Positions 6,920 to 17,374 of a DNA stretch of 64,000 nt are shown here, in pieces. The notes under the pieces were generated by a model, which was not told where the DNA came from, ran no database searches, and saw only the letters and a program-made list of their open reading frames with translations. The stretch spans positions 124,001-188,000 of the forward strand of contig JAWLBY010000003.1 in assembly GCA_041687455.1 (NCBI GenBank), given 5' to 3'. Origin of the DNA: JAWLBY01 sp041687455 (GTDB lineage Bacteria; Pseudomonadota; Gammaproteobacteria; Xanthomonadales; Xanthomonadaceae). The position numbers were made by a program, and so were the translations under genes. Numbering within the stretch: position 1 is the stretch's first letter; every line of letters starts with the position of its first letter.

Positions 6920-9022
6920 CTACCAGATCGTCAGTCGCAGATCGCCATCGCGAACCATGCCGTCGCTGGTCTTGCAGCCGAAGGCATCGGCGAATGCCGG
7001 CAGATTCGACGGCGCGCCGATTGCACGGAAGTTGGCCGGGGCGTGCGAGTCGGTCGACAGCCGGACCTTCAGTTCCTCCGGCTTGAAGTTGCGGCGCCAG
7101 ACGGTCGCCCAGTTCAGGAAGAAGCGCTGGTTCTGAGCGAAACCGTCGATCTGTTCCGGCTGCGGGTTCGCCTCGTTGGCGCGCATCATCGCGTCGTAGG
7201 CGACCGACAGGCCGCCGAGGTCGGCGATGTTCTCGCCCAGCGTCAGGTTGCCGTTGACGTGGATGCCGTCGATCGACTCGTAGCCGTCGAACTGCTCGAC
7301 CAGCTTGCCGGTGCGCTGCTTGAAGCCGCTCGCGTCCTGCTCCGACCACCAGTTCTCGAAGTTGCCGTTGGCGGCGAAGCGGCTGCCCTGGTCGTCGTAG
7401 CCGTGGATCATCTCGTGGCCGATCACGGCGCCGATGCCGCCGTAGTTCATGGCGTTGTCGGCAGCCGGGTCGAAGAACGGCGGCTGCAGGATCGCGGCCG
7501 GGAACACGATCTCGTTGGCCTGCGGGTTGTAGTAGGCGTTGACGGTCTGCGGCGACATCGCCCACTCGGTCTTGTCGACCGGCTTGCCGATCTTGGCCAG
7601 CTCGAAGCGGTAGTTGAACTCGTTGGCCGCGATCAGGTTCGAAACGTAGCTGTCACGCGAGGTTCGCAGGCCGTTCCAGTCGCGCCACTTGTCCGGATAA
7701 CCGATCTTCGGCGTGAACGACGCGTGCTTCTCAAGCGCCTTCTGCTTGGTTTCCTCGCCCATCCACTCGAGGTTCTCGATGCGGTTCTTCAGTGCGGCGG
7801 ACAGGTTCGCCACCAGTTCCTGCATCTTCGCCTTCGATTCCGGCGGGAACGCATGCTGGACATAGATCTGGCCGAGCGCTTCGCCCATCGTTCCGTTGAT
7901 CGTGTTCAGCACACGCTTCCAGCGCGGCTGCATTTCTTCCTGGCCGCGCAGGGTCTTGCCGTAGAAGTTGAAGTTCTCCTGCGCCAGCGCATCGGACAGG
8001 TACGGTGCGGCGTTGTCGACGGTGTGGAAACGCAGGTAGGCCTGCCAGGTTCCGACCGGCACGTCGGCCAGCATCCTGCTGACTTCGGCATGGAAGTCCG
8101 GCATCGCCAGCGAGAACATCGTCGGCGCGGCGACACCCTGCGATTCGAAGAAGCGCGACCACGGGAAGTTCGGGCTGACCTGATCGGCGGCCGCCAGGTC
8201 AACCGGGTTGTACCATTTCGACACGTCCCGGGAGAGCTCCTCGCGCGACAGCGAGGCGCCGGCGAGCCGGGTTTCGAACGCCATCACCGCCCGGGCCTGT
8301 TCGGCTGCGGTCGGCTGATCGACGCCGGACAGGGTCAGGATGTTCGCGATGTGCTCGAGGTAGGCCTCGCGGGCCTTGACGTGGTCCTCGCGATCGCCGA
8401 GGTAGTAGTTGCGGTCCGGCAGGCCGAGGCCGCCCTGCGTCACATAGGCGATGTTGACCGACGAGTCGCTGAAGTCGGCATTCGGTCCGAAGCCGAACAG
8501 GAAGCCTTCGCCGCGCGCGGCGCTGCTGCGAAGGTAGTCGGCGACCGCCTGCGTGTCAGCCAGCGCGGCGATTGCGTCGATGCGGTCCTGGATCGGGGCG
8601 ATGCCGGCGGCGTTGATCGCGGCCTCATCCATGCCGGTCGCCCAGACGTCGCCGATCATCTTCTCGATGCCGATCGCGGCGTCGGCTCGCGCGGCGCCCT
8701 CGACGAGCTGTTTCTGCACGGCCAGCGAGCGCTCGCCGAGCATTTCGAAGCTGCCCCAGGTCGTGCGGTCGGCCGGGACCGGGTTGGCGGCCAGCCACTT
8801 GCCGTTGACGTGCGCGTTCAGGTCGCTGCAGATCGGCGCGTCGGCATCGATGTCGGATGCAGCGAAACGGATCAGCCCCGGCAGCGTGCTGCTGTCGAGC
8901 GTGATCGTCGATGCACTCGCGTCGCCGTCGGCCGGAACCTCTGCGGGAGTGCCGCCGCATGCGGCAAGGGCGACGGATATGGCGAAACTCAGCGCGAACG
9001 GCGCAAGGGAACGACGGGTCAC
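6920..9022 (-). CDS. M13 family zinc metallopeptidase (neprilysin-like) lipoprotein
   Basis: A 700-residue protein from the GTG at 9022-9020, chosen because AGGAGCT lies 6 bases upstream and the signal peptide follows at once (lipobox ALAAC, Cys about residue 21). The M13 hallmarks are present: the NAYYNP substrate-binding motif, the zinc motif HEMIH (about residue 535), the third ligand in GENIADLGG (about residue 597), and a C-terminal CKTSDGMVRDGDLRLTIW like the family's conserved C..W end. The N-terminal M13 domain starts near CSDLNAHVNGKW. Bacterial members cleave oligopeptides in the periplasm or at the cell surface. It is monocistronic with its own terminator. Confidence 0.93.
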   Translation of the reverse strand: MTRRSLAPFALSFAISVALAACGGTPAEVPADGDASASTITLDSSTLPGLIRFAASDIDADAPICSDLNAHVNGKWLAANPVPADRTTWGSFEMLGERSLAVQKQLVEGAARADAAIGIEKMIGDVWATGMDEAAINAAGIAPIQDRIDAIAALADTQAVADYLRSSAARGEGFLFGFGPNADFSDSSVNIAYVTQGGLGLPDRNYYLGDREDHVKAREAYLEHIANILTLSGVDQPTAAEQARAVMAFETRLAGASLSREELSRDVSKWYNPVDLAAADQVSPNFPWSRFFESQGVAAPTMFSLAMPDFHAEVSRMLADVPVGTWQAYLRFHTVDNAAPYLSDALAQENFNFYGKTLRGQEEMQPRWKRVLNTINGTMGEALGQIYVQHAFPPESKAKMQELVANLSAALKNRIENLEWMGEETKQKALEKHASFTPKIGYPDKWRDWNGLRTSRDSYVSNLIAANEFNYRFELAKIGKPVDKTEWAMSPQTVNAYYNPQANEIVFPAAILQPPFFDPAADNAMNYGGIGAVIGHEMIHGYDDQGSRFAANGNFENWWSEQDASGFKQRTGKLVEQFDGYESIDGIHVNGNLTLGENIADLGGLSVAYDAMMRANEANPQPEQIDGFAQNQRFFLNWATVWRRNFKPEELKVRLSTDSHAPANFRAIGAPSNLPAFADAFGCKTSDGMVRDGDLRLTIW

Positions 9023-9232
9023 AAGCAGCTCCTGATCGATGGCCGACCGGCAGGGTCGAGGCTGATCGCTCAGTCTCTCGGCGGCCTGTCGGGTCGGCCT
9101 GTGCGAGGTCATGGGTCGCGCCGCCACGACCGGCGGCGCACGGGACCGCCGAGCATGCCCGCAGCAGAGCGGGTGTGCAAGCAGCGGCGGCCGCACTGCG
9201 GAGCGGCGCCGTGCGGGTCGGTGGTCTTTCTG

Positions 9233-11956
9233 TCAATGCGACCAGCCGAGCCGGCGCATCAGATGCTTCTCGCCCTCGAACAGCACCATCGCGACGGCCC
9301 CGATGGCGATCACGAGCGCGCCATCGGCCAGATCGACCGGCCGGGTTCCGAACAGCGTATGCATCAGCGGCCAGTAGGTGAATGCGATTTGCGCCAACAC
9401 GACCACCGACACCGCGATCAGCACCGGTCGGGTGCCGAGCACGCCGCGCCACGTGAACGAGCTCATGTGCAGGTAGCGGACGTTGAACAGATAGAAGATC
9501 TCCAGCACGACCATGACATTGACGACCAGCGTGCGGGCGGTCTCGACATCGTTGCCGCGGCTCAGTGCGAAGAAGAAGATGCCGAGCGCGGCTGCCGCGA
9601 ACACCATCGACACGAACGCGATCCGCCAGACCAGCAGCGGCGACAGCAGGCCGGCACCGGCCGGTCGCGGCGGCCGGCGCATCACCCCTGGCTCGGCCGG
9701 CTCGAATGCGAGTGCGAGCCCGAGCGTGACGCTGGTGATCATGTTGAGCCAGAGGATCTGCACCGGGCTCATCGGCATCGTGAACGCGAACAGGATCGCC
9801 GCCATCACCGTCAGCACCTCGCCGCCGTTGGTCGGCAGCGTCCACGATACGACCTTGCGGATGTTGTCGTAGACGGTGCGTCCTTCGTGCACCGCGGCGA
9901 CGATCGAGGCGAAGTTGTCGTCGAGCAGCACCATCTGCGACGCATCCTTGGCCGCCTCGGTGCCCTTGCGGCCCATCGCGATGCCGATGTCGGCCTGCTT
10001 CAGCGACGGCGCGTCATTGACGCCGTCGCCGGTCATCGCGACGATTGCGCCGCCCGACTGCAGCGCCTGCACGATGCGCAGCTTGTGTTCCGGGCTGGTT
10101 CGGGCGAACACGTCGGTCCGATCGATCGCCGCCGCGAAACCGGCCTCGTCGATGCCGTCGAGCGCATGTCCGGTCAGCACCTGCGGTGGATCGCCGAGAC
10201 CGAGCTGGCGGGCGATCGCCGACGCCGTCGCGGCGTGGTCGCCGGTGATCATCTTGACCGTGATGCCGGCCGAGTGGCACTGCGCGATCGCATCGATCAC
10301 CTCGTCGCGCGGTGGGTCGATGAAAGAGACGATGCCGAGCAGCAGCAGGCCGTCGTCGACGTCGGCGAAGTCCAGTTCGATGGCGTCGGCGGCCGGCTTC
10401 ATCGCGAAGCCGAGCACGCGCTCGCCCTCGGCGGCCGCTGTCGCGATCCGCTCATGCCATGCCTCGCGATCGAGCGGGGCGTCGCCGTGCGAGGTCGCCT
10501 GTCGCGTACACATGTCGAGCAGCCGCTCCGGTGCGCCCTTGACCAGCACGACACCGACGCCGAGCGGGTCGCGGACCAGCGTCGCCATGAAGCGATGCTG
10601 GGCATCGAACGGAATCTCGTCGAGCCGCGGCCATTCGGCGCGCATCGCGTCCGGGTCGAGTCCGGCCTTCATTGCCAGCGTGACCAGCGCGCCTTCCATC
10701 GGATCGCCCTCGACCCGCCAGTGGCCGTCGACGCGGCGGACGTGAGCATCATTGCAGAGCAGTCCGGCGCGCACGACCGCGAGCACGCCTCCCGGGCCGG
10801 GCGGCGCATCGCGCACCGCTTCGGCGACATGCTCGTCGCCGTGCGGCGCGTAGCCGCTGCCGGCGAGCAGCAGTTCATCGCCGGCGGTGACGATTCGCCG
10901 CACCGTCATCTCGTTGCGGGTCAGCGTGCCGGTCTTGTCGGAGCAGATTACCGAGGTCGCACCGAGCGTTTCGACCGCCGGCAGCCGGCGGACCACCGCA
11001 TTGCGCGCCGCCATCCGCTGCACGCCGATCGCCAGCGTGATCGTGATCACCGCCGGCAGTCCCTCCGGAATAGCACTGACCGCCAGCGCGACGACCGCGA
11101 GCAGCGCGTCGGTCCATTCGTAGCGGCGCACGTACACCGCGAACAGGAACATCAGCAGCGCACCGCCGAATGCGACCCAGGTGAACTGGCGCGCGAAGCG
11201 GTTGATCTGCCGCAGCAGCGGTGTCGCCAGTGCCTGCACGCCGCCGATCAGCGTGCTGATCTTGCCGATCTCGGTCGCGAGGCCGGTCGCGACGACCGCG
11301 CCGACCGCCTGGCCGGCCGCGACCATCGTGCCGGAGTAGGCCATCGAACGGCGATCGCCGAGCGCCGCCTCGGCACCGACCGGATCGATGCTCTTTATCG
11401 CCGCGACCGACTCGCCGGTCAGAATCGCCTCGTCGATCAGCAGGCCGCGGGCGCGGATCAGTCGCAGGTCGGCCGGCACCCGGTCGCCCGGTTCGAGCAG
11501 CACGAGATCGCCGGGGACCAGTTCCGCGACCGGCACGCCGACCCGGTGGCCATCGCGCAACACGCTCGCATGCGGCGCGATCATGCCGCGGATCGCCTCC
11601 AGCGCATCTTCGGCCTTGCCTTCCTGGATGAAGCCGACCAGCGCATTGATCACGACTACTGCAAAAATCACGGCGGCATCGATCGGGTGCTCGAGCACCC
11701 AGGCCGCCACGGCGGCCGCGAGCAGAAAATAGATCAGTGCGCTGTGAAATTGGCTCAGGAACCGCAGCAAAGGATGACGCCGTCTTGGCGGCGGCAACTC
11801 GTTGCGGCCGTGCTGCTGCAGCCGGCGTGCCGCCTCGTCGGGGGTCAGCCCGGACCGGGCGGTGCCGAGTTGCTGCAGGACCTCGTCGGCGGGCTGCGCA
11901 TGGGTCGCATCATGCGGTCCGCGCCAACCCGGAGCGTGAGTGTCCGCAGTGCTCAT
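9233..11956 (-). CDS. P-type cation-transporting ATPase (P2 type, calcium-like)
   Basis: About 907 residues from the ATG at 11956-11954; in-frame ATGs up to 12082 are possible and none has a strong ribosome binding site. It has the order expected of a P2 ATPase. There is an N-terminal cation-ATPase domain (GLTPDEAARRLQQHGRNELP) and an actuator domain with TGES. The M4 motif is PEGLPAVITITLAIGVQRMA, the phosphorylation site is DKTGTLT (about residue 339) and the hinge is TGDGVNDAPSLKQADIGIAM. The M4 signature with PEGLPA suits SERCA/PMR1-like and Na/K-like pumps. The length agrees with the family. The ion could be calcium, manganese or a monovalent cation. It acts in the inner membrane. Confidence 0.88.
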   Translation of the reverse strand: MSTADTHAPGWRGPHDATHAQPADEVLQQLGTARSGLTPDEAARRLQQHGRNELPPPRRRHPLLRFLSQFHSALIYFLLAAAVAAWVLEHPIDAAVIFAVVVINALVGFIQEGKAEDALEAIRGMIAPHASVLRDGHRVGVPVAELVPGDLVLLEPGDRVPADLRLIRARGLLIDEAILTGESVAAIKSIDPVGAEAALGDRRSMAYSGTMVAAGQAVGAVVATGLATEIGKISTLIGGVQALATPLLRQINRFARQFTWVAFGGALLMFLFAVYVRRYEWTDALLAVVALAVSAIPEGLPAVITITLAIGVQRMAARNAVVRRLPAVETLGATSVICSDKTGTLTRNEMTVRRIVTAGDELLLAGSGYAPHGDEHVAEAVRDAPPGPGGVLAVVRAGLLCNDAHVRRVDGHWRVEGDPMEGALVTLAMKAGLDPDAMRAEWPRLDEIPFDAQHRFMATLVRDPLGVGVVLVKGAPERLLDMCTRQATSHGDAPLDREAWHERIATAAAEGERVLGFAMKPAADAIELDFADVDDGLLLLGIVSFIDPPRDEVIDAIAQCHSAGITVKMITGDHAATASAIARQLGLGDPPQVLTGHALDGIDEAGFAAAIDRTDVFARTSPEHKLRIVQALQSGGAIVAMTGDGVNDAPSLKQADIGIAMGRKGTEAAKDASQMVLLDDNFASIVAAVHEGRTVYDNIRKVVSWTLPTNGGEVLTVMAAILFAFTMPMSPVQILWLNMITSVTLGLALAFEPAEPGVMRRPPRPAGAGLLSPLLVWRIAFVSMVFAAAALGIFFFALSRGNDVETARTLVVNVMVVLEIFYLFNVRYLHMSSFTWRGVLGTRPVLIAVSVVVLAQIAFTYWPLMHTLFGTRPVDLADGALVIAIGAVAMVLFEGEKHLMRRLGWSH

Positions 11957-12160
11957 TCTGGCGGGCTCGGTCGGGAGGACTTCGGTCGTGTTCGCCATTG
12001 TCGCCGGTGCGGCCATGATCGGGCTGAGGGCGATCAAGGATAGCGTCGGCGCTGCGTGCATGCCGCGTTCGATCGTACGCACCGTTCATGCTCGCCGCCG
12101 GCGCAAGGTCGGATGAGGCGGGCGCCGATCGCGAATGCTCTGCTGCCGGTGTCCGGCTGC

Positions 12161-12197
12161 CAAAACGACGACGCCTCCCGGATGGGAGGCGTCGTCC
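12161..12197 (-). terminator. Strong hairpin terminator of the secreted hydrolase gene
   Basis: A perfect 13-bp stem (12167-12179 with 12184-12196) closes a 4-base loop, 24 bases past the stop at 12221. On the minus strand it is followed by GTTTTG, giving a classical rho-independent terminator. Confidence 0.8.
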
Positions 12198-12220
12198 GTG
12201 CTGCCGTTGAATGCCGCTGG

Positions 12221-14155
12221 TCAGCGCGCGGCGTTGGCGTTCATGATCGAGTTGCGGTTGGCATCGAGATACTGCGCCGGGTCGCGCATTCCGGTCGTGT
12301 GGCACTGGCCGCTGGTATGGCCCTGGTTCACCGCACCCGACAACTGCCCGTAGGCCTTTTCGGTGGTGCCGTCTTCCGGGTCGCTGAGAACCAGGTCGGT
12401 GGCGAAGTTGCAGTAGTCGTTGCTCCACCAGTTGGTGTACTTGAACGAGGTCGTGTAGTAGTGGACCTTGCTGCGCGCCCAGCTCGGAATTCCAGCCAGC
12501 CACGTCGACGCACCGCTGTAGCTCAGGTTGTCGTTGGTGCCGCAACCGACGCCGAACCACGAGCCGAGCGCGGCCAGGATGCCAGCCAGGTTGGTGCCCT
12601 GGTACGGCGTGCCGACCGACTGCATCAGGCGGTTGCCGGTCGCGTAGTCGAGGCCGCTCCAGTAGTACGTGTACAGATGCAGCGAAGCGGCTCCGCCCTG
12701 GCTGTGGGCGACCGTGCCGAACGAGTTCCAGGTGCTGCCGAAGCTCGCGATCATCCTGGCGAACTGGTCATGCGTGCGGTTTGCGTTGGCATCGAGGAAA
12801 GTCGACGCGTTGCTGAACTGCGATGCCGGCCAGACGCCGCCGGAGCAGTAGCCGTGCACCAGCAGCAGCCGGCTGCCGACGCCCTTTGCGACGACACGCT
12901 CCGGCTTCGGACCCATCGTCATCAGGTCGTCGACGACGATCCGTGATGGCAGCGCCTTGCTCGACACGGCGGGCAGCCGCAACGGCATGCGCGCGGCCTC
13001 GGCGATCGCGACGAAGTGATCGGGATCCTCGATCCGCACGTTGCGCAGTTCGAACGGCGCGCGGGCGCCGGCCAGCGTGATCCAGCGCTGGTCGAGACCG
13101 AGCTTCAACCGCCCGCGTTGCGGCGTGGCCATGCCGCCGATCCACGCGACCGGAATCGCGTTGCCGTCGATGTCGCGGCCCCAGACTTCGGCGAACGCGC
13201 GGTAGTGGCCGGCGTGGCGGCTCGCCGCGACCGGCAGCTCGATCGCGAAGCGACCTGGTTCGCCGGCGCGCCCGTTCGCTTTCGCTTGCCGCAGCGAAAT
13301 CGAGGCAGGCACCACCGGGACGACGTGTTCGGCGGTGCGGACAACCGCCTGGCCGCGCACGTCGATGCCGTCGACACGGACCTGCGCGAGATGCTGCCCG
13401 CTGCCGTGCGCGACGAATTCGCCGCCGTAGACGCCGTCGCCGGCCGCGCCGTCACCGTGCTTGCCGTCGTCGAACATCGGATAGGTGGCGACCGTACCGT
13501 CCGGCGCCGTCACCTGCAGCAACGCATCGCGAATCTCGCCGGCGTCGCGGCCGAGCGCAATCGATTTGCCATCGACGTCGCTGTGCGTCAGCAGCGCGGC
13601 GAAGCCGATCCGCTCGCCGACCAGATGCCGGCGGTGCGTCGCGTACGAGGCGAGCTCGGTCGTCGGGTCGCCTTCGAGCAGCAGGTAGCCTTCGGACGGA
13701 GCATCGGCCGCAGCGCGCAGCGTCAGCTTCCAGCGGCCGTTCGCAACGCCGTCGAGCGTGAACTGTTCACCCGGAAAGCGCGCCTGCTCGATGCCGAATT
13801 CGGCGCGCCGCGAGTGCTTGGCCGCCACCGAGGGCTGCGTGCGGCCGGCCGGATCGCGGAGTCCGACCTGCCACTGGCCGGCCTGCGCGCCGGAAAACAG
13901 CATGAAACGCAGGCGACCGTTTTCCACCGGCAGGTCCAGGTTCAACTCTGCAGCGCCGGACTTGGTCGGTGCGAATCGGATCGGCAGCAGTGCGCTCTTC
14001 GAATGGATCGCGGCGGCGGCCGGATCCGGTGCCTGCATCGCGGCGAACTCGCTCGGCGGACCGGCGAGCTGCTTCGGGATCGGCTCCCCGGCGATCGCAG
14101 CGAAAGGCAGCAACAGGGACAGCGACAACGATAGTTTCGAACGGATCAACTTCAC
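12221..14155 (-). CDS. Secreted alpha/beta-hydrolase of the conditioned-medium-factor type
   Basis: A 644-residue protein with a clear signal peptide (MKLIRSKLSLSLSLLLPFAAIAG). The N-terminal two thirds are beta-rich modules: a putative carbohydrate-binding or pre-peptidase-like region, then a choice-of-anchor-X-like region with DGTVATYPMFDDGKHGDGAAGD. The C-terminal third is an alpha/beta-hydrolase: LLLVHGYCSGG, nucleophile elbow AHSQGG (about residue 482), and a Cys-rich lid/substrate region (GVGCGTNDNLSYSG). Proteins of this layout are often named after Dictyostelium conditioned medium factor in Xanthomonadales annotations. Likely an extracellular lipase or esterase; the substrate is unknown. 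It has its own terminator. Confidence 0.7.
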   Translation of the reverse strand: MKLIRSKLSLSLSLLLPFAAIAGEPIPKQLAGPPSEFAAMQAPDPAAAAIHSKSALLPIRFAPTKSGAAELNLDLPVENGRLRFMLFSGAQAGQWQVGLRDPAGRTQPSVAAKHSRRAEFGIEQARFPGEQFTLDGVANGRWKLTLRAAADAPSEGYLLLEGDPTTELASYATHRRHLVGERIGFAALLTHSDVDGKSIALGRDAGEIRDALLQVTAPDGTVATYPMFDDGKHGDGAAGDGVYGGEFVAHGSGQHLAQVRVDGIDVRGQAVVRTAEHVVPVVPASISLRQAKANGRAGEPGRFAIELPVAASRHAGHYRAFAEVWGRDIDGNAIPVAWIGGMATPQRGRLKLGLDQRWITLAGARAPFELRNVRIEDPDHFVAIAEAARMPLRLPAVSSKALPSRIVVDDLMTMGPKPERVVAKGVGSRLLLVHGYCSGGVWPASQFSNASTFLDANANRTHDQFARMIASFGSTWNSFGTVAHSQGGAASLHLYTYYWSGLDYATGNRLMQSVGTPYQGTNLAGILAALGSWFGVGCGTNDNLSYSGASTWLAGIPSWARSKVHYYTTSFKYTNWWSNDYCNFATDLVLSDPEDGTTEKAYGQLSGAVNQGHTSGQCHTTGMRDPAQYLDANRNSIMNANAAR

Positions 14156-14437
14156 TGCATTCCCCTCCCGGAAAGCGGGTGAACCGGATGATGTGTTCGA
14201 TCCGCTGCGGCGTTGCGACGCCGCCGGCTTCCTGCCGTCCGCCCGTCCATACCGGACCGAATGTCGGTCATTAGCTCACGCGCGGCCGGCAGCCGCACGC
14301 GGCAGTGCAGCATTGATGCTGCGCGGCGTGCGTCAGTCGGGAGGAATTGGCGTGCCGTCGCCCGGCGGCCGATGCGTGCGTGCCGCTGACGCCATGTCCG
14401 CGCTCCGCCACGGGACAGGCGCGCGCGGGGGAGGGGT

Positions 14438-17374
14438 TCAGATCGGCTGCGGTCGACCGAGCAGGAAGCCCTGGCCGTGATCGCAGCCGAGCGCGAGCAA
14501 CGCGTCGCGCTGCTGTTCGGTCTCGATGCCTTCGGCAATCACTTCCATGCCGAGCGAGTGGGCCAGGGTCAGGATCGCGCGGATCACTGCCGTGCTGCCG
14601 GCTTCGCGCGCGGTGCCCAGCTCGGACACGAACGAGCGATCGATCTTCAGCATCTGCAGCGGGAAGCGGTGGATGTAGGACAGCGACGAGAAGCCGGTGC
14701 CGAAGTCATCGATCGCGGCCAGTACTCCTGCGACCCGCAAACATTCGAGGACATCGCTGACCTGCTGCGGCTTGTCGAGCAGCGTGCCCTCGGTCAGTTC
14801 GATCCGGACTCGGCGAGGATCGATCCCGCTGCGCGAGATCATCGCCAGCAGGCGCTGGTCCAGGTCCGGCTGGCGGAAATGCAGTGGCGATACGTTCAAC
14901 GTGACGTAATGCTCTCCGCCGACCGCATCGGCAGTGCGACAGGCGAGCTCGAACAACTGCCAGTCGATCGCCTCGATGCTGCCGTTGTCCTCGGCGACGC
15001 GGATGAAATCGCCCGGCGCCAGCACACCGCGTCGCGGATGCAACCAGCGCAACAGTGCTTCGTAGCCGACCACGCGCTGGTCCGCCAGCCGCACGATCGG
15101 CTGGAAGTACGGCGCGAACTCGCCATGGGCCAGCGCGTGCCGCAATTCGGATTCGAGTTCCAGCACGTCCATGACCTGCTGGTTCAGCGCCTCGTCGAAG
15201 ATCTCGAAGCGGTGCCGGCCGGCCTTCTTGGCGCGGTACATCGCGGCGTCGGCATCGCGCAATACGTCGTCGGCGCTGTGGTGGCGACGATCGCCCATCG
15301 CGACGCCGACGCTGGTCGAGGTCTGGATCTCCTTGCCCAGCGCCTGCATCGGCATTGCGATCACGTCGATGATCCGTTGTGCGATCCGGATCGGCACTTC
15401 GGCGCTGCCGACGTCCTCGATCAGGATCGCGAACTCGTCGCCGCCGAGCCGGGCGACCACATCCGGCTCGCGTACGCACGACGACAGTCGCCGTGCCACC
15501 TCCTTCAGCACTTCGTCACCGGCCAGATGGCCGAGGCTGTCGTTAATGATCTTGAAACGATCGACGTCGCAGTACAGCACCGCAAAGGTCGGCTGCGCTG
15601 AGCGACGTGCCCGCGCCATCACCCGTTCCAGCCGATCGCGCAGGTAGCCGCGGTTCGGCAACTGGGTCAGCGAATCGTGCATGACCTCGTGCTTGAGGCG
15701 CTGCTCGATCTTCTCGCGCACGGCGATCTGCTCGCGCAGCTCCGCGGTGCGATCGGCGACCCGCTGCTCCAGGCTCGCGTAGGCGTCGCGGAGCGCCTGG
15801 GCAGCATTGCGGCGCTGCAGGCTGTTGGCGATCTGGTGCGAGACGAAGGTCAGCAGTTCCTGCTCGCGCCAGCCGTAACGGACGTCGGCCGAATAGCTCT
15901 GCACGACGATCGCGCCGAGCACGCGGTCGCCGGCGGTCAGCGGCACGCCCAGCCATGATTCGGAATAGGTGCCGGCATTGTCGTACTCGCCGGCCTCGTG
16001 CAGGCGGGCGAGGTCGGCCGCGCTGGCCAGCAACGGCTTGGCCAGCCGCAACAGATACTCGGTGACACCGCGTCCGAGCGGTCGTGACACCGGTGCGGCT
16101 TCGACCTCGTCGACGTGATACGGAAAGTGCAGATGCGTGCCGTCGTCCGACAGCAGCGCGATATAGAAATTGCGCGCGACGATCAGGCTGCCGACGATGC
16201 TGTGCACGCTGCGGTAGAACACGTCCATGCTGTCATCCGACGACGACAGCTCGGCAATCCGGAACAACGCGGCCTGCAGGCGTTCGCCGCGCTGCCGTTC
16301 GTCGACTTCCGCATTCAGCACCCGGACCGTATCGGCCAGTTCCCGGGTGCGCTGCGCCACCCGGCGCTCGAGCTCTTCCTGGCCCTGCTTGCGTTCGAGC
16401 GCAGTGCAGATGTGGCTGCCGACGAACGACAGCAGGGCCTGGTCGGCGGCGCTGAAACGGACGTTGTCGACGTAGGTCTGCACGACCAGCGCACCGCGCA
16501 CTTCGGAACCGCGCAGCATCGGCACGCCGAGCCAGTCCGGACTGTCCGGGCCGTGGATCCGCAGCTTGCCGGAGACCTGTTTGCGCAGCGCGTGGGTCGG
16601 CCCCATCAGCGGACGGCCGTCGCGGATCAGATACCAGCTCAGCGTGCGCTCGAACTGCGCCATCGTGAACCACGTGTCCGGATCGATCGCGTCCGGATCG
16701 GCGGTGTCGACGTAATAGATGAAGCGGAGCGCGTCGCGCGATCGATCGTACAGCGCGATGAAGAAGTTCTCGGCGTACATCAGGCCGCCGACGATCCGGT
16801 GCAGCCCGCGCAGCATGTCGGCCATGTCCAGCTCGGAGCCGGCCATGTCGGCGATCGCGAACAGCGCCCGCTGCAGCTTCTCGGCCTGCTCCATCCGCTC
16901 GACCGAATCGTGCAGCCGGGCGACTTCGAGAACTGCGGCCATCCGCAGCCGCGCGAGCCGGGTGACGGCCCGCCAGTGCTGCTCGGCCTGACTGGCATCG
17001 ACGCCGCGATCGAGCCGGCACAACAGCACGGCACCGGCGCCATCGTCTTCGCGGTGCAGCGTCAAGGCCAGCGCCTGGCCGCTTGCCGCGCGCCCGTCGT
17101 CGGCAGCGAAGGCGGCGTCGGCCAGCGCCAGCCGCTCGGACGACAGCGCCAGTTGCGGCGCGCTCTGCCGCTCGCCGGGCCAGTTCAGCGACCACAGCAC
17201 CAGAGCTTCGCGGCAGCCGGGCAGGGTTCTGGCGGTGGCGGCAATCGCATTGGCCACTGCCGGCACATCGGCCGATTCCATCAGGTCGCCGGCAAACTCG
17301 ACCAAGCGCGTCTCCTCGGACGGATCGAAGCCGGTTCCTTCGGGCTGAAGCACCATCGAGCGCGATTCAACCAT
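14438..17374 (-). CDS. GAF-GAF-GGDEF-EAL bifunctional cyclic-di-GMP protein
   Basis: A 978-residue cytoplasmic protein. The ATG at 17374 is preceded by AGGA. Two GAF domains, about residues 170-325 and 355-510, are near-duplicates, with matching segments YAENFFIALYD / VARNFYIALLSD and SWLGVPLTAGDRVLGAIVVQSY. A coiled coil (ERVADRTAELREQIAVREK type) leads to an intact GGDEF domain (LGGDEF about residue 645) and an intact EAL domain (YEALLRW about 770, LTEGTLLD, DDFGTGFSSLSYI, LKIDRSFV). Both cyclase and phosphodiesterase motifs are complete, so either activity is possible. The GAF domains probably sense a small ligand. It has no membrane segment and no close operon partner. Confidence 0.9.
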   Translation of the reverse strand: MVESRSMVLQPEGTGFDPSEETRLVEFAGDLMESADVPAVANAIAATARTLPGCREALVLWSLNWPGERQSAPQLALSSERLALADAAFAADDGRAASGQALALTLHREDDGAGAVLLCRLDRGVDASQAEQHWRAVTRLARLRMAAVLEVARLHDSVERMEQAEKLQRALFAIADMAGSELDMADMLRGLHRIVGGLMYAENFFIALYDRSRDALRFIYYVDTADPDAIDPDTWFTMAQFERTLSWYLIRDGRPLMGPTHALRKQVSGKLRIHGPDSPDWLGVPMLRGSEVRGALVVQTYVDNVRFSAADQALLSFVGSHICTALERKQGQEELERRVAQRTRELADTVRVLNAEVDERQRGERLQAALFRIAELSSSDDSMDVFYRSVHSIVGSLIVARNFYIALLSDDGTHLHFPYHVDEVEAAPVSRPLGRGVTEYLLRLAKPLLASAADLARLHEAGEYDNAGTYSESWLGVPLTAGDRVLGAIVVQSYSADVRYGWREQELLTFVSHQIANSLQRRNAAQALRDAYASLEQRVADRTAELREQIAVREKIEQRLKHEVMHDSLTQLPNRGYLRDRLERVMARARRSAQPTFAVLYCDVDRFKIINDSLGHLAGDEVLKEVARRLSSCVREPDVVARLGGDEFAILIEDVGSAEVPIRIAQRIIDVIAMPMQALGKEIQTSTSVGVAMGDRRHHSADDVLRDADAAMYRAKKAGRHRFEIFDEALNQQVMDVLELESELRHALAHGEFAPYFQPIVRLADQRVVGYEALLRWLHPRRGVLAPGDFIRVAEDNGSIEAIDWQLFELACRTADAVGGEHYVTLNVSPLHFRQPDLDQRLLAMISRSGIDPRRVRIELTEGTLLDKPQQVSDVLECLRVAGVLAAIDDFGTGFSSLSYIHRFPLQMLKIDRSFVSELGTAREAGSTAVIRAILTLAHSLGMEVIAEGIETEQQRDALLALGCDHGQGFLLGRPQPI

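Noticed and set aside
7043..12043. A very long open frame on the plus strand opposite the M13 peptidase and P-type ATPase genes
   Set aside because: It is the mirror of two strongly supported minus-strand genes in GC-rich codon phase. Its translation is Arg/Asp/His/Gln-rich and has no domain pattern or ribosome binding site.
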